This document shows, piece by piece, positions 1 to 5,930 of a stretch of DNA of 8,426 nt (positions are counted from its first letter, which is position 1; the number at the start of each line of letters is the position of its first letter). Where the stretch lies: positions 1 to 8,426 of the forward strand of contig JAFGLK010000347.1 of the NCBI GenBank assembly GCA_016928125.1, written 5' to 3'. The DNA comes from Anaerolineae bacterium. GTDB lineage: Bacteria > Chloroflexota > Anaerolineae > UBA1429. The notes under the pieces are model-generated. The model had not been told where the DNA came from. It did no database searches and was given only the letters and a program-made list of their open reading frames with translations. The position numbers were made by a program, and so were the translations under genes.

Positions 1-1
1 G

Positions 2-877
2 CAGGCGGCGGGAGTGGAGATTCGCTTCTACGCCCGCACGCGCACCATCGCACTGGAGTTAGCCACAGAGCAGCAGATCGCTTCGTGCGCGTCTCTGGCG
101 CTCTATCACGGCAGGCGGCACGTCAGTCTGGTGGGGCTGGCGACGCCCCGTTACCACGGCACGACGGTGTTGCTGGAGCGAGAGGACGAGTTCGAGGGCA
201 TTTTGGACGAGCCCTGGCGCATTCTCCTTCCCTATGGTGCCCTCACGACCGTCAAGGCGCTCTATCTTTCCGATGACGCAGGGCTGACGGTCCCCCAGGG
301 GCGCTCGCTGCGTTGGCTGGCGCATGGCGACTCGATCACCCAAGGCGCCCACGCGCTGCACCCCGGCTTTACCTATGTGAACCTGGTGGCAGATGCCCTC
401 GGCTGGGATGCTTTCAACATGGGCTTTGGAGGCTCCGCTTGGGGCGACGCGGTTGTGGCCGAGTATCTCGCCTCGCGTGAGGATTGGGATGTGCTCAGCA
501 TTGCCATCGGGACGAACACCTACGGCGGGCAAGTCGAGTCGGCGCAAGACTACCGGCAGCGCTATGCGCGTTTTCTGGGGATCGTCCGCGAGGCCCATCC
601 CTGCAAACCCATCCTGTGCATATCGCCCCTCTGGCGCGGCCAGGATGGCCCGCCCGCCGTGCCCAATCGCTTTGGTGACCCACCGCAGGTTTACCGCCAG
701 GCTATCCACGAGGTAGTCGCGGAGAGACAGCGTACCGATTCCCATCTGGCACTGCTGGACGGCCTACAGGTCCTGGGCGACGATCGAGGCTTGACGGTGG
801 ATCGTGTGCATCCCGATCCGCATGGCATGGTGACCATCGCGCAACGCCTCGCCCCTGTGCTACGTAGTATGGTGTGA
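2..877 (+). CDS. SGNH/GDSL-family hydrolase, N-terminally incomplete at window edge
   Basis: This is probably a serine esterase of the SGNH/GDSL superfamily, which hydrolyses acyl or acetyl esters, often on carbohydrates. Counting from the GTG at position 14, block I is GDSITQG with the candidate nucleophile Ser107. The block II glycine lies in NMGFGGS near residue 139, block III is GTN with Asn168, and block V is DRVH with Asp263 and His266, so all four catalytic blocks are present. About 100 residues rich in beta-strand character precede block I, as in SGNH proteins with an N-terminal jelly-roll domain such as CE2-like esterases. The frame is open to the left edge (codons from position 2) and no ribosome binding site precedes the GTG at 14, so the true start is probably outside the window. 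No signal peptide can be judged. The substrate is unknown; acetylated sugars are an inference from the domain order and the nearby sugar genes. The superfamily call is firm. Confidence 0.88.
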   Translation, partial: QAAGVEIRFYARTRTIALELATEQQIASCASLALYHGRRHVSLVGLATPRYHGTTVLLEREDEFEGILDEPWRILLPYGALTTVKALYLSDDAGLTVPQGRSLRWLAHGDSITQGAHALHPGFTYVNLVADALGWDAFNMGFGGSAWGDAVVAEYLASREDWDVLSIAIGTNTYGGQVESAQDYRQRYARFLGIVREAHPCKPILCISPLWRGQDGPPAVPNRFGDPPQVYRQAIHEVVAERQRTDSHLALLDGLQVLGDDRGLTVDRVHPDPHGMVTIAQRLAPVLRSMV

Positions 878-898
878 TCGCGTACAGTGGCCGCGATC
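876..898. repeat. 7-bp inverted repeat at the SGNH gene stop
   Basis: GATCGCG (876-882) and CGCGATC (892-898) are perfectly complementary around nine bases, beginning within the stop codon of the SGNH gene. It could give a modest hairpin between this gene and the AIM24-family gene. There is no U tract after it and the following ribosome site is only 33 bp away, so a terminator role is doubtful. The right arm sits inside the palindrome GCGATCGC (893-900). Confidence 0.3.
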
Positions 899-941
899 GC
901 TGCGCCCTGCCCAGAAGCACTCACAGAAACAGGAGACAGCC

Positions 942-1634
942 ATGCAAACCGAGATCATGTATCGCCCAGCCTATTCGATGGCCGTCGTACGCCTGGAAGG
1001 CCAAGAAGGCATTCGCGTCGAGGCAGGCTCTATGGTCAGCATGTCAGAGGGCGTACAATTGGAGACCAGAGCCGCCGGCGGGATCCTGGCCTCCCTCAAA
1101 CGATCGTTGCTGGGCGGCGAGAGCTTTTTCGTCAACGAGTATCAAGCGCCGGCGCAAGGCGGAGTCATCACTTTGGCCCCAGCCCTGCCCGGCGATATGA
1201 TCGCCCTGGAGCAACGCGCCGCAAGGCCCTTGCTGGTGCAGTCGGGATCGTTCGTGGCTTCGTCGCTGGGGGTGGAGGTGGACACCGCCTGGGGCGGCCC
1301 GAAAACTTTCTTCGCCAGCGAGGGGCTCTTTTTGCTGCGTTGCAGCGGCCAGGGCCAGTTGATCCTTTCGAGCTATGGTGCGATCCACGAACTTGAACTC
1401 GGTGCCAACGAAGGATACACCGTGGATACGGGCCATCTGGTGGCTTTCGATGAGGGCATGGGATTCACCGTGCGGGCGATCGGGGGGCTCAAATCGACGC
1501 TCTTCAGCGGCGAGGGCCTGGTAGTGGATCTGACGGGGCCGGGACGCGTGTTGATGCAGACGCGCAGCAGCGACGCACTGCTGACGTGGTTGGTGCCTCA
1601 AGTTCAGCGCCGGCTGCCGCAACAACGGCACTGA
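942..1634 (+). CDS. AIM24 / TIGR00266 family protein
   Basis: This 230-residue protein belongs to the AIM24 (TIGR00266) family, a widespread beta-sandwich fold named after a yeast mitochondrial protein; its bacterial members have no settled biochemical function. Family-like signatures are VEAGSMVSMSEGV (27-39), GGESFFVNEY (58-67) followed by LAPALPGDM (78-86), the central GHLVAFDE (164-171), and SGEGLVVDLTGPGRVLMQTRS (189-209) near the C-terminus. The length is normal for the family. There is no signal peptide or membrane segment, so it is probably cytosolic. The start is supported by AGGAGA at 931-936, five bases before the ATG. It follows the SGNH gene by 64 bp and might be co-transcribed, but has no obvious functional tie to it. 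It converges with nagA, leaving only 20 bp between the two stop codons. Family assignment is confident; function is not known. Confidence 0.88.
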   Translation: MQTEIMYRPAYSMAVVRLEGQEGIRVEAGSMVSMSEGVQLETRAAGGILASLKRSLLGGESFFVNEYQAPAQGGVITLAPALPGDMIALEQRAARPLLVQSGSFVASSLGVEVDTAWGGPKTFFASEGLFLLRCSGQGQLILSSYGAIHELELGANEGYTVDTGHLVAFDEGMGFTVRAIGGLKSTLFSGEGLVVDLTGPGRVLMQTRSSDALLTWLVPQVQRRLPQQRH

Positions 1635-1654
1635 GAGGCGGAGAGCAGCTCGCC

Positions 1655-2812
1655 TCAACCCTGATATACGATCTCTCCGCCAACCATCGTCAAGCGCACG
1701 TTCGCGTCCTCGTCGAGGAGGATGAGGTCGGCATCCATTCCCAAGGCGAGCGCGCCCTTGCGATGCGCCAATCCGAGCGCGCGGGCCGGCGTCTGGGTGG
1801 CCATGATGAGGGCCTCAGGGAATTCCAGGCCGGCGGCTTGCGTTATGTTGCGCACAGCGCGCTCGAGAGTCAGAGTGCTGCCGGCCAAACTGCCGTCAGC
1901 GACGCGCGCCACCCCGTCCCGCACGGTGACGGCCAGCCCTCCCAGGTGATACTCCCCATCGGGCATGCCTGTGCCGCCCATGGCATCGGTCACCAGGATG
2001 ATGCCGTTCGCGCCTTTGCAGCGCAGCGCCAGCGCGAGCATTGCCGGGTGCACATGGATGTTGTCCGCGATGAGCTGACAACGCAGTCCCGCGAGCGTCA
2101 GGGCTGCGCCCACGGCCCCGGGCCGCCGATGGTGCATGGGCTCCATGCCATTGAAGAGATGGGTCACCTGGCTCACGCCGAGATCCACGGCGTAGCGCAT
2201 CTGCTCGTAGCTGGCCCGCGTATGCCCTGCAGCCACCGCGATGCCCGCCTCACGGGCGCGGCGGATCAAGGCGTGATTCTCGGGGTATTCGGGCGCCAGG
2301 GTGAGAAGCCGCACGACGCCAGTGGCCAGAAAGCGCTCGTATTCGTCGCGGTCGGCGCAACGGATCAGATCAGGATCCTGACAGCCGCGTCTGGCCACAT
2401 CCAGATATGGCCCCTCGACGTGGGCGCCCAGCAGCTCAGCTCCGGCGGTGCCAGCGGCCATCACGTGGGCCACGTTGTCGAGGGCCGCGACGATGGCCTC
2501 GGCTGTCTCGGTCATGGTGGTCGCCAGGAAGGCCGTGACGCCGTGCTGCGCGGCAAAGCGCGCCAGCGTCTGCACCGCCTCCGGTGTGGCATCCATGGTG
2601 TCATACCCAAGGGCGCCATGGACGTGAAGATCGATCATGCCCGGCGCCAGAAGCGCCCCGCCCGCGTCGATGCCCTCGGCTTCAACCTCTGGGGGCTCGC
2701 GGTCCCATCCGAGATCCTCGATGACGCTCCCTCGGGTCAGAAGCCAGCCCTTGGCATGGACCCCGCTTGCTGCACAGAGCCGTGCATTGTTGATCAGAAC
2801 CGGTTTGGCCAT
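1655..2812 (-). CDS. nagA: N-acetylglucosamine-6-phosphate deacetylase
   Basis: NagA removes the acetyl group from N-acetylglucosamine-6-phosphate, giving glucosamine-6-phosphate and acetate, a cytosolic step in amino-sugar recycling and catabolism. The 385-residue protein has the normal length and amidohydrolase-fold motifs. These are PGMIDLHVHG with His63 and His65, HVEGPYL with Glu133, GHT with His197, THLFNGM with His218 and Asn221, DNIHVHP (250-256), and TDAMGGTG with Asp276 as the expected catalytic acid, followed by LAGSTLTL. Having HxH as well as Glu/His/His suggests a binuclear metal centre of the Bacillus type, rather than the single-metal E. coli form, which lacks the HxH pair. The ATG at 2812 lies 11 bp after the rhaB stop. 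A purine-rich AGGGAG abuts the ATG and GGAGG lies 16 bases upstream inside the rhaB end, so translation is probably coupled to rhaB. No nagB or nagK is in view. Confidence 0.95.
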   Translation of the reverse strand: MAKPVLINNARLCAASGVHAKGWLLTRGSVIEDLGWDREPPEVEAEGIDAGGALLAPGMIDLHVHGALGYDTMDATPEAVQTLARFAAQHGVTAFLATTMTETAEAIVAALDNVAHVMAAGTAGAELLGAHVEGPYLDVARRGCQDPDLIRCADRDEYERFLATGVVRLLTLAPEYPENHALIRRAREAGIAVAAGHTRASYEQMRYAVDLGVSQVTHLFNGMEPMHHRRPGAVGAALTLAGLRCQLIADNIHVHPAMLALALRCKGANGIILVTDAMGGTGMPDGEYHLGGLAVTVRDGVARVADGSLAGSTLTLERAVRNITQAAGLEFPEALIMATQTPARALGLAHRKGALALGMDADLILLDEDANVRLTMVGGEIVYQG

Positions 2813-2823
2813 CTCCCTAGCGC

Positions 2824-4317
2824 CTAGACCTCCGGCACCTGCTCCCTGATGCCCAAGAAGCGGGCATAGGCCTCATCCCACGCGGCCGCCGAGCGCGGCT
2901 CATAGCGCTCCAGTTCGAACGAGCGACGGACGATCCCTCGGCCCTCCGCCAGCGAGGCGATGCGCCCTCGGGCCAGCATTTGCATCAGTACATTGCCAGT
3001 GGCCGTCGCCTCGACAGGCCCGGCCACAACGGGGCGTTGCGTCGCGTCGGCGGCGAACTGGCAAAGCAATCTGTTCTGGCAGCCCCCGCCTACGATGTGG
3101 ACCGTCGCCAGCCGTTTCCCCTGCATGAGCTCCAGTTTCTCCAGTACCCAGCGATACTTGAGCGCCAGGCTCTCCATGACACAACGCAGGATCTCGCCCT
3201 TCGTCTCAGGCGCCGTTTGCCCCGTTCGCACGCAAAAGTCGCGGACGCGGGCCGGCATATCGCCGGGCCGCAGGAAATCGTGGCTGTCGGGCTCGATCAA
3301 AGGGCCAAAGGGAGGCGCAGCTTGGGCCAGGGCCGTGATCCCGTCCCAGGAGAGCGCGTCGCCCTCGGTCTCCCACGTGCGGCGACACTCTTGGAGCAGC
3401 CATAGGCCCATGATGTTCTTGAGAAGCCGGAACGTACCCAGCACGCCCCCCTCGTTGGTAAAGTTATAGTCCAAGCTCTCCTGGCTGATCACAGGCGTTG
3501 GACTCTCGACGCCCATCAGCGACCAGGTGCCAGAGCTGATGTAGGCATGACTTTCCCCGAGGGCCGGCACCGCTGCCACCGCCGAGCCCGTGTCGTGACA
3601 GGCGGGGGCGATGACCGGCACATCGACGAGATGACAATCCTCGGCGAGAGAGGCGTGCAACGGCCCCAGGATCGTGCCGGGCTGGACGATCTCCTGCAGC
3701 ATGCGCGTGGGCAGGCCCAGGCGCTCCATCAAGGGCCGCGCCCAGGCGCACTGGCGCGGATCATAGAGCTGGCTGGTTGTGGCGTCGGAGAATTCGCACG
3801 CCTTGACGCCTGTGAGCCAGTAGTTGAACAGATCGGGCATCATCAGGAGCGTCTCAGCCTGCTCAAGCAAGGGGTCTCCACTCAGCTTCATGGAGAGGAG
3901 CTGATACAAGGTGTTGATCTCCATGAACTGGATGCCCGTGCCTTCAAAGATCTCGGCGCGGGGCACCCGCTCAAAGGCGGCCTGTAGCATCCCCTCGGTG
4001 CGCGCGTCGCGATAGTGGCGTGGGTTGCTCAGTAACTCGTCATGGCGGCCCAAGAGGGCGAAATCGACGCCCCACGTATCCACCCCAATGCCGTCCAACT
4101 CTGCGCCATACTGATGCCGATAGGCCGATAGACCGCACTTGAGCTCGTCGTAGAGGCGCAACACGTCCCAGTAGAGCCGCTGGAAGACCTGAACGGGCCC
4201 ATTGGGAAAACGATGAGTAGTGGCCAGGTTAAGCGTGTCGCCATCGAACGCACCAACGATCGCCCGCCCCCCCGACGCCCCGAGATCGAAAGCCAAGTAG
4301 TTGCTGGTCTCGTGCAT
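2824..4317 (-). CDS. rhaB: Rhamnulokinase (FGGY family)
   Basis: This is an ATP-dependent FGGY sugar kinase best matched to rhamnulokinase, which makes L-rhamnulose-1-phosphate for the later aldolase step. In the 497-residue protein starting at 4317, the N-terminal phosphate-binding loop is FDLGASGGR (10-18). IDTWGVDFALL-like sequence is at 78-89 (written GVDTWGVDFALL here), and CHDTGSAV carries the likely catalytic base Asp242. SSGTWSLMGVES (261-272), TNEGGVLGTFRLLKNIMGLWLLQ (287-309) and HIVGGGCQN (407-415) followed by GPVEATATGN match the RhaB pattern remembered from E. coli closely, where length is 489. The frame is open back to 4485, but the ATG at 4317 has a purine-rich ribosome site (GGAGGGAGAG, 4324-4333), starts where homology starts, and lies just downstream of a good minus-strand promoter; the longer form would run across that promoter. 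It leads the operon with nagA. A related deoxy-ketose such as fuculose cannot be excluded as substrate. Confidence 0.92.
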   Translation of the reverse strand: MHETSNYLAFDLGASGGRAIVGAFDGDTLNLATTHRFPNGPVQVFQRLYWDVLRLYDELKCGLSAYRHQYGAELDGIGVDTWGVDFALLGRHDELLSNPRHYRDARTEGMLQAAFERVPRAEIFEGTGIQFMEINTLYQLLSMKLSGDPLLEQAETLLMMPDLFNYWLTGVKACEFSDATTSQLYDPRQCAWARPLMERLGLPTRMLQEIVQPGTILGPLHASLAEDCHLVDVPVIAPACHDTGSAVAAVPALGESHAYISSGTWSLMGVESPTPVISQESLDYNFTNEGGVLGTFRLLKNIMGLWLLQECRRTWETEGDALSWDGITALAQAAPPFGPLIEPDSHDFLRPGDMPARVRDFCVRTGQTAPETKGEILRCVMESLALKYRWVLEKLELMQGKRLATVHIVGGGCQNRLLCQFAADATQRPVVAGPVEATATGNVLMQMLARGRIASLAEGRGIVRRSFELERYEPRSAAAWDEAYARFLGIREQVPEV

Positions 4318-4323
4318 GGCCCG

Positions 4324-4333
4324 CTCTCCCTCC
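4324..4333 (-). promoter_or_regulatory. rhaB ribosome binding site that decides the start
   Basis: The minus strand reads GGAGGGAGAG here, placing a GGGAGAG core six bases before the ATG at 4317. This favours the 497-residue rhaB over the longer open frame that begins at 4485. An ATG at 4335 is also in frame but has no comparable site before it. Confidence 0.7.
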
Positions 4334-4348
4334 ATCGCCCCTGCTTTC

Positions 4349-4369
4349 CATCGCAGTATAGTCATCGCA
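4349..4369. repeat. CATCGCA direct repeats flanking the rhaB -10 box
   Basis: The plus strand has CATCGCA at 4349-4355 and again at 4363-4369, with a third partial copy, CATCGCC, at 4333-4339. Start-to-start distances are 16 and 14 bp. The two exact copies bracket the minus-strand -10 box (4355-4360), a plausible location for a repressor site. They could also be chance repeats in GC-rich DNA. Confidence 0.35.
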
Positions 4370-4383
4370 CTCGAGCAGTTCAA
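4355..4383 (-). promoter_or_regulatory. Predicted sigma70-type promoter for rhaB-nagA
   Basis: Read on the minus strand, TTGAAC (4383-4378) and TATACT (4360-4355) are separated by exactly 17 bp. Each hexamer differs from consensus at few positions (TTGAAC and TATACT against TTGACA and TATAAT). Transcription would start near 4348, giving a leader of about 30 nt that holds the rhaB ribosome site at 4333-4324. The spacer includes a CTCGAG hexamer and one of three CATCGC copies (plus-strand reading). No experiment backs this; it is a motif and spacing prediction. Confidence 0.7.
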
Positions 4384-4415
4384 GCAGCGGGAGCTGGGCC
4401 TGTGCCCTATGGATT

Positions 4416-4434
4416 TTCGACCGGGCTGGTCAAA
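4416..4434. repeat. Interrupted dyad in the divergent intergenic region
   Basis: GACC (4419-4422) and GGTC (4428-4431) are arranged as an inverted pair around a 5-base centre, with TT and AA at 4416-4417 and 4433-4434 extending the symmetry after one mismatched pair. It lies upstream of the rhaB -35 box and about 45 bp upstream of the def -35 box, so it could be an operator serving either side. The sequence does not match a named operator well enough for me to assign a regulator. Confidence 0.35.
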
Positions 4435-4437
4435 GAT

Positions 4438-4470
4438 TCGGGCCTCTGCCCGAGGTCCCGAGGCCCGAGG
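4438..4470. repeat. 9-bp inverted repeat overlapping three CCCGAGG heptamers
   Basis: TCGGGCCTC (4438-4446) and GAGGCCCGA (4460-4468) form a perfect 9-bp inverted repeat around 13 bases. Overlapping it, CCCGAGG occurs three times in 22 bp, at 4449-4455, 4457-4463 and 4464-4470. The block ends 8 bp before the def -35 box. It could be a protein-binding site or a transcribed hairpin belonging to neither gene. No U-rich tail follows on either strand, so I do not call it a terminator. Confidence 0.45.
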
Positions 4471-4478
4471 CAAGCGTT

Positions 4479-4507
4479 TTGACAAGCTCCGATCCCTCGC
4501 CTATAAT
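4479..4507 (+). promoter_or_regulatory. Consensus sigma70-type promoter for def
   Basis: TTGACA (4479-4484) and TATAAT (4502-4507) are both perfect matches to the housekeeping consensus and are separated by the optimal 17 bp. The expected start is near 4513-4514, giving a leader of about 37 nt before the def ATG at 4551. Such a full match by chance, at the correct place upstream of a housekeeping gene, is unlikely. It implies strong constitutive expression unless the adjacent dyads bind a repressor. Confidence 0.88.
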
Positions 4508-4510
4508 AGA

Positions 4511-4525
4511 TGAGTAATCGACTCA
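4511..4525. repeat. Palindrome over the predicted def transcription start
   Basis: TGAGT-AATCG-ACTCA is a 5-bp inverted repeat with a 5-bp centre, starting four bases after the -10 box and covering the expected +1. In DNA this position suits a repressor operator; in RNA it would be a very short hairpin at the transcript's 5' end. The arms are short, so chance is possible. Confidence 0.35.
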
Positions 4526-4550
4526 AGTATCAGGACATGCGAGGCGTGAT

Positions 4551-5090
4551 ATGGCTGCGAGACCTATCTTGACCGCGGAGAACCCGCTCTTGCGTCAGCG
4601 CTCCAAAAAAGTCAAGCGTTTTGGGGACAATCTGGCCGCCTTGGTGGAGGACATGTTCGACACGATGCAGAGCGCCTATGGATTGGGGCTGGCTGCGCCG
4701 CAGATCGGCGTGCTGCAGCGCGTCTTCGTCGTCGAGATGCCTGCCGAGTACGACGAAGAGGGACGGGAGCTCGAGCCGGCGCGCCGATACGTGCTCGTCA
4801 ATCCCGAGATCATCAGGATGCGCGGCGAAGAAGAGATGGAGGAAGGCTGTCTCTCGGTGCCGGGCTACCGTGGGCTGGTGAAACGCGCCCCCGAGGTTAT
4901 GATCAAGGGACAGGATGTGGATGGGAAGACGGTGCGCTATCGGGGCAGCGATTTGCTGGCTCAGGCGTTCCAGCACGAACTTGACCATCTGAATGGCGTG
5001 CTCTACATAGACTTGATCGACGGACCCGGCAAATTGTGGCCCATCGAGATCGGCGAGGAAGAGGAGCAGGCCGTCGTGGTCGGAGACTGA
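4551..5090 (+). CDS. def: Peptide deformylase
   Basis: Peptide deformylase removes the formyl group from the N-terminal methionine of nascent proteins at the ribosome, an essential step in most bacteria. All three family motifs are intact in the 179-residue protein: GLGLAAPQIG (44-53), EGCLSVPG (98-105) with the metal ligand Cys100, and QHELDHLNG (141-149) with His142 and His146 as ligands and catalytic Glu143. The segment at about 65-79 is a charged insertion between beta-strands, and the C-terminal tail contains a run of four glutamates at 169-172. The start is supported by GAGG at 4541-4544, six bases before the ATG, and by a consensus promoter with a short leader. The gene stands alone: fmt, rsmB or priA, frequent neighbours elsewhere, are not adjacent, and the next gene is convergent. 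Confidence 0.96.
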   Translation: MAARPILTAENPLLRQRSKKVKRFGDNLAALVEDMFDTMQSAYGLGLAAPQIGVLQRVFVVEMPAEYDEEGRELEPARRYVLVNPEIIRMRGEEEMEEGCLSVPGYRGLVKRAPEVMIKGQDVDGKTVRYRGSDLLAQAFQHELDHLNGVLYIDLIDGPGKLWPIEIGEEEEQAVVVGD

Positions 5091-5117
5091 AGACCGCGCC
5101 CAAATGCTACATATATG

Positions 5118-5148
5118 ACAAGCGCTCGTCCGCCGGACGAGCGCTTGT
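5118..5148. terminator. Strong hairpin between convergent genes, likely bidirectional terminator
   Basis: The arms at 5118-5131 and 5135-5148 are perfectly complementary over 14 bp (ACAAGCGCTCGTCC and its complement) with a 3-base GCC loop. The hairpin is 27 bp past the def stop and 70 bp past the minus-strand phosphatase stop, the position expected of a shared terminator. Neither strand has a run of Ts after the stem, so it is not a classical Rho-independent terminator; a U-less terminator or an RNA 3'-end stabiliser are the alternatives. Confidence 0.6.
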
Positions 5149-5218
5149 GTGAGGGGACACGCCAGCGTTCGCCATGATGGGGCTGGCCGGACATCACAGG
5201 CTCCGCCTCATGAGGGCC

Positions 5219-5902
5219 TCAGAGCTCCTCCAGCAGTTGAGCGGCAGAGTCGAGCACACGATGCGCGCCGGCGCGTTCCAGCTCTCTGCGCTCGCCAAAG
5301 CCAGAGAGCACGCCCAGCGCATAGGCCCCGGCGCGGCGCCCGGCACGGATGTCCATGGTCGTATCGCCCACCATGAGACACTTGTTCGGAGGAACCCCGA
5401 GGCGTTGGGCCGCCTTGAGCACCGGCTCTGGATGGGGCTTCATGCGCAGCACGTCGTTTCGAGTGATGATCACGGCGAAAAAGCGCTCCAGGCCGAGCTG
5501 CGCAAGAAAGCTTGTAGCCTCGGGACGAGCGCGGGTGGTCACAACAGCCAGCCGATAGCGCCCCATCAAGGCGTTGAGTAGCTCCAGCGTGCCCGGCACC
5601 GTCTCAGACTTGGCCCGAGTCGCCAGCCCCTTGGATCGGCGAACGCGATCGGCCAACCCCGCCAGGAGATGCCCCAGGCCCAAACGCTCGATCCATGCGA
5701 TGACATAGTTCGAGGGCGTTTCGATGGCCATGACGACCCAACGCGCGAGCGTCTGCGGATCCACATGGGGGCTGAGGCGTCTCAGAGGTGCAAGCTTGCT
5801 CGCCAGCGCGGCCGCCCAGCGGTTGTCCGTCTCCACCAGGGTGCCATCCAGATCGAACAGGATGGCCTCCAGGCTCTCCATAGGGATGCGCCCGTCCGAC
5901 AT
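5219..5902 (-). CDS. HAD-superfamily phosphatase, phosphoglycolate-phosphatase-like
   Basis: This 227-residue protein is a haloacid-dehalogenase-type phosphatase with the full catalytic set. Motif I is FDLDGTLVET with nucleophile Asp17 and acid/base Asp19, motif II is VVTTRAR with Thr122, motif III centres on Lys155 in MKPHPEP, and motif IV is MVGDTTMDI with Asp180 and Asp184. About 75 residues of helical character between motifs I and II form a C1-type cap, as in Gph and PpaX, which act on phosphoglycolate or pyrophosphate. The sequence cannot fix the substrate. The ATG at 5902 has GAGG at 5914-5917, eleven bases upstream; the in-frame ATG at 5881 has no ribosome site and would leave only nine residues before the nucleophile. 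It follows the UroD-like gene by 28 bp and appears to be the last gene of the hisA-hisF operon. A histidinol-phosphatase role is conceivable from position only, and unsupported by sequence. Confidence 0.88.
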   Translation of the reverse strand: MSDGRIPMESLEAILFDLDGTLVETDNRWAAALASKLAPLRRLSPHVDPQTLARWVVMAIETPSNYVIAWIERLGLGHLLAGLADRVRRSKGLATRAKSETVPGTLELLNALMGRYRLAVVTTRARPEATSFLAQLGLERFFAVIITRNDVLRMKPHPEPVLKAAQRLGVPPNKCLMVGDTTMDIRAGRRAGAYALGVLSGFGERRELERAGAHRVLDSAAQLLEEL

Positions 5903-5930
5903 CAGACACTGATCCTCAGCTGCACATCCA

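Noticed and set aside
893..900. GCGATCGC octamer, the cyanobacterial HIP1 palindrome
   Set aside because: I noticed a single copy in 8.4 kb. HIP1-rich cyanobacterial genomes would show many, so it carries no taxonomic weight.
1635..1656. Possible terminator hairpin GAGGCG/CGCCTC between the AIM24-family gene and nagA
   Set aside because: The stem is only 6 bp with a 10-base loop, there is no U tract, and it overlaps the nagA stop codon. It is too weak to call.
1586..2827. A 413-codon open frame on the plus strand lying across the end of the AIM24-family gene and all of nagA
   Set aside because: It is antisense to a clear NagA with every catalytic motif, starts inside another gene without a ribosome site, and its translation has low-complexity Gly/His/Arg composition typical of GC-rich shadow frames.
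4318..4485. N-terminal extension of rhaB by 56 codons
   Set aside because: The extra residues do not resemble FGGY kinases, the stretch covers the predicted rhaB promoter, and the ATG at 4317 has its own ribosome site and matches the family start.
5161..5187. GCCAGC/GCTGGC inverted repeat downstream of the strong hairpin
   Set aside because: It is a 6-bp stem with a 15-base loop. The neighbouring 14-bp hairpin already explains the convergent junction.
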